In this document: in pieces, positions 13,337-18,198 of the stretch
How the letters are laid out: every line of letters begins with the position of its first letter
Position numbering within the stretch: the first letter of the stretch is position 1
From: JASSUD01 sp031963365
Lineage (GTDB): Bacteria; Pseudomonadota; Gammaproteobacteria; Burkholderiales; Burkholderiaceae
Assembly (NCBI GenBank): GCA_031963365.1
Contig: JASSUF010000034.1
Span: 1 to 18,198, forward strand
Length of the DNA stretch: 18,198 nucleotides
Reading direction: 5' to 3'
Notes under the pieces: generated by a model
The model's input: only the letters and a program-made list of their open reading frames with translations
What the model was told of the DNA's origin: nothing
The model's database searches: none
Made by a program: the position numbers and the translations under genes

Positions 13337-16300
13337 ATGCTTGCTGCTAGCCAAATTCCCCGAGATTTGATGAGTAAACAGCTGCAGATGCGGGCACAAA
13401 GCCATTTGGAAGAGGCTCGTTTCTACAAGGCGGCGCAGCAGTTCGAGATGGCCTTAGCCTCCTATGATCAAGCTAAAGTAACTTTTAAAAATGCTGAGAA
13501 CGCACGCAAAAGGGTCCCACCTTTATCGGAGCTGAAAAATGCTTTTAGCCAAGCACTTACCCCTCAAACTCCAGAAGAGGAGTCTTTGAGGCAGCATATC
13601 GCTGAGGTGTATGTTGAGCGTGCAGAAGTTTTGAAGAGCTTGGGGGAACTTGGCAAAGCGAAGAAGAGTTACGAAAAAGCGCAAGTATGGGGTCATGAAG
13701 CCATGCCTGCTACATCGATTCCTGATGTGGCCTCTTCTACAGATCGAACCATCACCTTGGCCCAGCCCGCTGAGTTTTTTCCTTCAAGAGTTTCTCTATC
13801 ACCTAAGGCGCCGGAAGTTTGCCCGCAGAAAAAACATCAGTGGGCCGCACAAGTTTTTGAAACCATCCTGAAACAGTTTCAAGACTTAGATTTATGCCAA
13901 AGTTCACCAAGCCTTTTTTTGGTCTATGCGCATAACAACAACGCTCTTAAGAAGCTTGACAAAGACGCCAATGCGGACGTATCTCAAAAATTTATTAAAT
14001 GGTTGTCTGTGCTACATTCCAATCTATATTCTGATCGCACCGCCAGCGGTCACCAGGCTTTACCGCTTCCTGCAACGCAAGAAGATAAGGCCAAGGCCAA
14101 CGATATTCTCTCTAGCCAACTCTGCTTATTGCCGGATCATGCCGGTACGGTGGATCACGTTATTCTGTGTGGTTCCGGAGTACTCGGCCACTATATGACA
14201 TTGCCGTACTATCAGCGCTATAGCAAAGATCTTCAAGCTGCTTATGATGAGCAAGTCGGCTCTAACGACATCCAAAAGATTAAAGAGGCGCTACGCGAGG
14301 TCGTTAACAACCATTTAAAAGAGCCTGACTTTCATCATGTGTTAACGGAATTGGTCTTTTTACAAATCCGTGATAAGCACAAAAAAGAAAAGCACAGCAT
14401 TATTCCTATACTGCTCAACAGTACTGCTGAACAATGTTTTCCAGCTTTTATTCATGCATCCACTAGGATTCGAATTGAAGACCCCATTTGGTGCAAACCA
14501 AGTACTTGGAATGGCCAACAAACGTATGAGTATGAAGGCGCGTACGTAGGTTTCTTTAAGCTATTAAAACGGCTTTTTGTGGAGCAAGATAAGTGCATTG
14601 CGTTAGTGGAAGAGAAGGTCTATCAAGCTTGTTTGCAGAAATTACGAGAAGATCATGCGCATACATTGACGGCAGAGGCATTTTCACTATTCTTGAATCG
14701 AGCGTGTGTGACTGCACTCGATGCATTGAAAAAAGGCCATACATCTGACCTACGGGAGCTGAATGTTCAGAAAGCGTATGAAAGCATCCTGACAGAAATT
14801 AAACAGATGAATGGTGAAGCGCTAATAGAGCCTGATCAACTTCGATCTGCTTTGGAGTCGTCATATTCTGCTAAGCGCTTAGCTATTCAACGTCTGTCTG
14901 GTTCAACCTTGCCGATGGAGCATTGCTATATCAATCTGGCAGTCGTGGAGAACCCGAAAGAGAAGGCGTACGAGAAAGAGGAAAAATTTAAAGAGGAAGA
15001 AGGAAATCAGCTTCAGGAATGGGAAGCAAAGAGGCCTAAAGAAGAGACGCAAAATTATTTTTATCGCTTACCGAGTTCCGAAGCAATCCATTCCAACCCC
15101 CAGAAATTAGTCCCACTGGAAAAGCTGTTTGAGCCTAGAGAATTAAGCCAAGACAAGACAGTTGGCCCGAAACGGATTTTGATTCGAGGTCGAGCAGGTG
15201 TGGGCAAAACTACCTTATCCAAAAAGATCATCTATGAATACATGCAAAAAGGGCAATGGCGGGATCGCTTTGATTACGTGCTGTGGATTCCGCTGCGTAC
15301 GTTAAAGGGCAAAGTAAATTGTGATCTTTCCACCTTGTTTCATGAAATCTATTTCCCGAGTCACCCTAAAGGTCAGTCTTTAGCAAAAACGCTCGCTGCG
15401 CAAATTAATGGTGTGGCGAAAGATAAAACGCTCTTTGTGCTTGATGGCTGGGATGAAATTGCGCAGGAATGGGGGGAGCATGAACCGATGTTTGGGTTTC
15501 TCAAACAGTTACTCAATCAGCCTGCGGTGCTTATTACGTCTCGCCCTTATGTAGATTTGAAACAAGCTGATCCGATGGATTTGGAATTGGAGACGGTAGG
15601 CTTTAGCCCGGAGAACGTGACCGCGTATCTCGATAATCCTGGCATTGTGTCAACGGCAGATGGCAAGGAGATAAAGCACTTCATCCGGACCAACGCCTTT
15701 ATCCAGGAACTGGTTAATGTGCCGATCCAGCTGGACGCGCTTTGTTACAGTTGGGATGAAATTAAGCGCATGCAGAAAGAAGTGCCAGGCGCAATGACCG
15801 TTACCGCGTTATATCAAGCCATGATGAACAAATTGTGGCGTAAGGATATCCTTACGCTAGGCAAGCGGGAAGGCGGAAAGTTATTGTCCGCTGAGGCCGT
15901 CCATGCATTGAGAAGAGCATCGCGTATTGAGCAAGCTGTTAAAACAGAACATGATTTTCTGGGAGCTTTGGCGTTTCAAGGATTACAGGATAACCGCATC
16001 GAATTTGATGCGCCTTATGTGGACAATCTCATTGAGCAATTGGAGCATCATGGAGTTCCCCTCCCCCTGACGTTGGAAAATTACCTCAAAAAACTTTCTT
16101 TACTGCATGCCGATGAGGCTGAAGGGGGTCAACCTAGCTACCATTTCAGACATTTAACGTTTCAAGAATTTTTGGCGGCCAAGCATTTTGTTCAGCATTT
16201 GGAAGCTGGGCGAGAGATCACTATGCTGTCTGCACACACCCCGCAGTGGAAGCAAGTGTCTCCGGATGCGTTTGTTCGCCAACACAAATACAACCCACGC

Positions 16301-18148
16301 TATGAGATTTTTTGGTGGTTTGTTTCAGGGCTGTTGCGGGGAGAGGCGCTGAACCGATTCTTTACTTTGCTTGAAGCGGAGCCACGTGATTTGTTCGGTG
16401 CGGCTCATCAGCGCCTGATCATGAACGTTCTGCATGAAGCGTCCTGTATGCCTGGCATTGAGCTATCGCCAGCAATCCGAGACAGGCTGGAGCAAGGGTT
16501 AGGACAATGGCTACGATTGGAAATGGATCAGACAGGCCAAGGCACGCTGGCGTTTGTGCCGACGTTTCCCGAGCACGTATTGCTCCAGTGTCTCAATGGG
16601 GCGGCATCTGAGAGAACAAAAAAAGAGGTAGCATGCGCACTTGCCTATCGATCTGCCTTATCGGCCTTGGCCTTAGAGGCCTTGATCGTATTGACGAAAG
16701 ACCTGGACAGGGAGGTGAAGTACCGTGCGGCTAATGCCTTAGGCCAGCAGGCTTCGTTACCAGCTTTGGCCTTAGAGGCCTTGATCGCGTTGACGAAAGA
16801 CCCTGACAAGGATGTAAATGGCAGCGCGGCTAAGGTGTTAGGTCAGCAGTCTCTGTTACCTGCCCCGGCCTTAGAGGCGTTGATCGCATTGACGAAGGAT
16901 CCGGACAGGGAGGTGAAGTACCACGCGGCTAAGGTGTTAGGTAAGCAGTCTCCATTACCTGCCCCGGCCTTAGAGGCGTTGATCGCGTTGACGAAGGACC
17001 CGGACAATTATGTGAAGCGCCGCGCGGCTGATGCCTTAGGTCAGCAGTCTTCATTACCGGCCTCGGCTTTAGAGGCGTTGATCGCGTTGACGAAAGATCC
17101 GGACGGTGATGTGAAGTACCGCGCGGCTAATGCCTTAGGCCAGCAGTCTTCGTCACCGGCCTCAGCCTTAGAGGTGCTGATTGCGTTGGCGAAGGACCCG
17201 GACAATTATGTGAAGCGCCGCGCGGCTAATGCCTTAGGTCAGCAGACTTCGTTACCTGCCTCAGCCTTAGAGGCGTTGATCGCGTTGACGAAGGACCCGA
17301 ACTGGGGGGTGAAGGGCAGCGCGGCTGATGCCCTAGGTAAGCAGACTTTGTTGTCGGCCTCGCCCTTAGAAGCGTTGATCGCATTGACGAAGGATCCGGA
17401 CAGGGTGGTGAAGTGCCGTGCGGCTAATGCCTTAGGTCAGCAGACTTCGTTGCCGGCCTCGGCCTTAGAGGCGTTGATCGCGTTGACGAAAGACCCACAC
17501 AGGGAGGTGAAGCGCAGCGCGGCTGATGCCTTAGGTAAGCAGTCTCCGTTACCGGCCTTGGCCTTAGAAGCGTTGATCACGTTGACAAAGGACCTGGACA
17601 GTGAGGTGAAGGGCAGCGCGGCTAAGGGATTAGGTAAGCAGTCTCCATTACCTGCCCCGGCCTTAGAGTCCTTGGTCGCATTGACGAAGGACCCGAACTG
17701 GGGGGTGAAGTACCGCGCGGCTGATGTCTTAGGTAAGCAGTCTCCGTTACCGGCCTCGGCCTTAGAGGCCTTAATCGCGTTGACGAAGGACCCGGACAGG
17801 GAGGTGAAGTGCCGCGTGGCTAATGCCTTAGGTCAGCAGACGTCATTACCGGCCTCGGCTTTAGAGGCGTTGATCGCGTTGACGAAGGATCCGGACTGGC
17901 AGGTGAAACGCAATGCGACTGATGCCTTAGTTAAGCATTCTTCGCTACCGGTCTCGGACTTAGATGCATTGATCGCGTTGACAAAGGACTCGTACTGGGA
18001 TGTGAAGTGCCGCGCGGCTAATGCCTTGGGTCAGCAGGCTTCGTTACCGGCCTCGGCCTTAGAGGCCTTGATCGCGTTGATGAAGGGCCCGAAGAGGGAG
18101 GTGAAGCTCAGCGCAGCTAAGGTGTTAGCCAAACACCGCTGGAGGTAG
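13337..18148 (+). CDS. NLR-like protein, intact: TPR-like, TIR-like, NACHT and HEAT repeats
   Basis: 1603 aa. Residues 19-52 and 87-120 are TPR-like helical pairs. Residues about 190-362 form a TIR/SEFIR-like domain: SLFLVYAHN (192-200), NLYSD (229-233), DILSSQLCLLP (256-266), VDHVILCGSGVLGHY (272-286), FHHVLTELVFLQI (332-344, candidate catalytic Glu338), SIIPILL (354-360). A helical linker and charged coiled coil (about 539-572) follow. NACHT has Walker A GRAGVGKTT (618-626, Lys624), Walker B LFVLDGWDEI (699-708) and LITSRPY (732-738). The winged-helix region includes YHFRHLTFQEFLAAKHF (935-951). Fifteen HEAT-like units run from residue 1108 to the end. This order (effector, NACHT, repeat sensor) is that of NLRs and bacterial NACHT defence proteins; a defence or host-interaction role is inferred. 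No Shine-Dalgarno precedes the ATG; the leader is A-rich. Confidence 0.9.
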   Translation: MLAASQIPRDLMSKQLQMRAQSHLEEARFYKAAQQFEMALASYDQAKVTFKNAENARKRVPPLSELKNAFSQALTPQTPEEESLRQHIAEVYVERAEVLKSLGELGKAKKSYEKAQVWGHEAMPATSIPDVASSTDRTITLAQPAEFFPSRVSLSPKAPEVCPQKKHQWAAQVFETILKQFQDLDLCQSSPSLFLVYAHNNNALKKLDKDANADVSQKFIKWLSVLHSNLYSDRTASGHQALPLPATQEDKAKANDILSSQLCLLPDHAGTVDHVILCGSGVLGHYMTLPYYQRYSKDLQAAYDEQVGSNDIQKIKEALREVVNNHLKEPDFHHVLTELVFLQIRDKHKKEKHSIIPILLNSTAEQCFPAFIHASTRIRIEDPIWCKPSTWNGQQTYEYEGAYVGFFKLLKRLFVEQDKCIALVEEKVYQACLQKLREDHAHTLTAEAFSLFLNRACVTALDALKKGHTSDLRELNVQKAYESILTEIKQMNGEALIEPDQLRSALESSYSAKRLAIQRLSGSTLPMEHCYINLAVVENPKEKAYEKEEKFKEEEGNQLQEWEAKRPKEETQNYFYRLPSSEAIHSNPQKLVPLEKLFEPRELSQDKTVGPKRILIRGRAGVGKTTLSKKIIYEYMQKGQWRDRFDYVLWIPLRTLKGKVNCDLSTLFHEIYFPSHPKGQSLAKTLAAQINGVAKDKTLFVLDGWDEIAQEWGEHEPMFGFLKQLLNQPAVLITSRPYVDLKQADPMDLELETVGFSPENVTAYLDNPGIVSTADGKEIKHFIRTNAFIQELVNVPIQLDALCYSWDEIKRMQKEVPGAMTVTALYQAMMNKLWRKDILTLGKREGGKLLSAEAVHALRRASRIEQAVKTEHDFLGALAFQGLQDNRIEFDAPYVDNLIEQLEHHGVPLPLTLENYLKKLSLLHADEAEGGQPSYHFRHLTFQEFLAAKHFVQHLEAGREITMLSAHTPQWKQVSPDAFVRQHKYNPRYEIFWWFVSGLLRGEALNRFFTLLEAEPRDLFGAAHQRLIMNVLHEASCMPGIELSPAIRDRLEQGLGQWLRLEMDQTGQGTLAFVPTFPEHVLLQCLNGAASERTKKEVACALAYRSALSALALEALIVLTKDLDREVKYRAANALGQQASLPALALEALIALTKDPDKDVNGSAAKVLGQQSLLPAPALEALIALTKDPDREVKYHAAKVLGKQSPLPAPALEALIALTKDPDNYVKRRAADALGQQSSLPASALEALIALTKDPDGDVKYRAANALGQQSSSPASALEVLIALAKDPDNYVKRRAANALGQQTSLPASALEALIALTKDPNWGVKGSAADALGKQTLLSASPLEALIALTKDPDRVVKCRAANALGQQTSLPASALEALIALTKDPHREVKRSAADALGKQSPLPALALEALITLTKDLDSEVKGSAAKGLGKQSPLPAPALESLVALTKDPNWGVKYRAADVLGKQSPLPASALEALIALTKDPDREVKCRVANALGQQTSLPASALEALIALTKDPDWQVKRNATDALVKHSSLPVSDLDALIALTKDSYWDVKCRAANALGQQASLPASALEALIALMKGPKREVKLSAAKVLAKHRWR
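16658..18142 (+). repeat. 15-unit HEAT-like repeat array of NLR-like paralogue 2
   Basis: Fifteen units of exactly 99 bp, with the TTA codon of the conserved LEAL segment at 16673 and every 99 bp up to 18059, without a single insertion or deletion. A unit opens LPASALEALIALTKDPD and continues V-K, two variable residues, then AA-x-ALG-Q. Unit-to-unit changes gather at positions 17-19, 22-23, 26-27, 30 and 32-33, while helix-core positions hardly vary. The array ends one codon before the stop, without the tail seen in paralogue 1. Confidence 0.92.
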
Positions 18149-18198
18149 TGTCAGGAATTTTGTGTGCCTAAAGTCATAGTTAAATTTTACATTGAGTT

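Noticed and set aside
16658..18142. CRISPR-like or satellite array
   Set aside because: The 99-bp units are in frame, without spacers, and encode a HEAT-type repeat continuous with the NACHT protein.

Overview
The window looks like the chromosome of a Burkholderiaceae-type betaproteobacterium living in a eukaryotic host. The housekeeping genes (rnc fragment, mltD, a YafS-like methyltransferase, rnhA, dnaQ) fit Burkholderiales in sequence and broad order. They sit next to eukaryote-like accessory genes, decayed insertion sequences and small palindromic repeats. This combination recalls Burkholderia-related endobacteria of fungi such as Mycoavidus. That assignment is an inference; nothing in the window proves the species.

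Layout. Positions 1-95 (-) are the first 31 codons of RNase III, running off the left edge. Positions 155-202 hold a strong hairpin, and mltD (-) covers 267-1883. The divergent unit methyltransferase-rnhA (+) covers 2036-3309, joined by an ATGA overlap. In E. coli the neighbourhood is mltD-gloB / yafS-rnhA-dnaQ. Here gloB is absent between mltD and the methyltransferase, and about 3.6 kb of accessory DNA separates rnhA from dnaQ. That insert (3310-6961) holds two candidate effectors: a coiled-coil/two-TM protein (-, 3479-4432) and a very AT-rich F-box-like/leucine-rich-repeat protein (+, 5241-6377). It also holds a decayed IS5-family fragment (about 4862-5069), a decayed IS3/IS150-type element (about 6385-6850, -) and copies of a GTAG-headed REP-like palindrome. 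dnaQ (+, 6962-7636) follows, then an inverted pair of the same palindrome.

The right 10 kb holds two tandem, same-strand paralogues of a large NLR-like protein: TPR-like N-terminus, TIR/SEFIR-like alpha/beta domain, helical/coiled-coil linker, NACHT STAND NTPase, and a long array of 33-residue HEAT-like repeats. The second copy (13337-18148, 1603 aa) is intact, with 15 repeats at an exact 99-bp period. The first copy (8104-12923) is split by an out-of-frame deletion near 9500, between the TIR-like and NACHT parts. It has 14 repeats of a different consensus and an extra C-terminal tail. The NACHT cores are almost identical between copies, while the N-terminal domains and the repeat arrays differ strongly. 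This looks like a conserved signalling engine carrying exchangeable effector and sensor modules.

How they may work together (inference): by analogy with bacterial NACHT/Avs and TIR-STAND proteins, the HEAT array would bind a trigger, the NACHT domain would oligomerise with ATP, and the TIR-like domain would act as the output, either in anti-phage defence or towards the host. The F-box/LRR and membrane proteins would fit a host-directed effector repertoire. No CRISPR array, tRNA or rRNA gene was seen.
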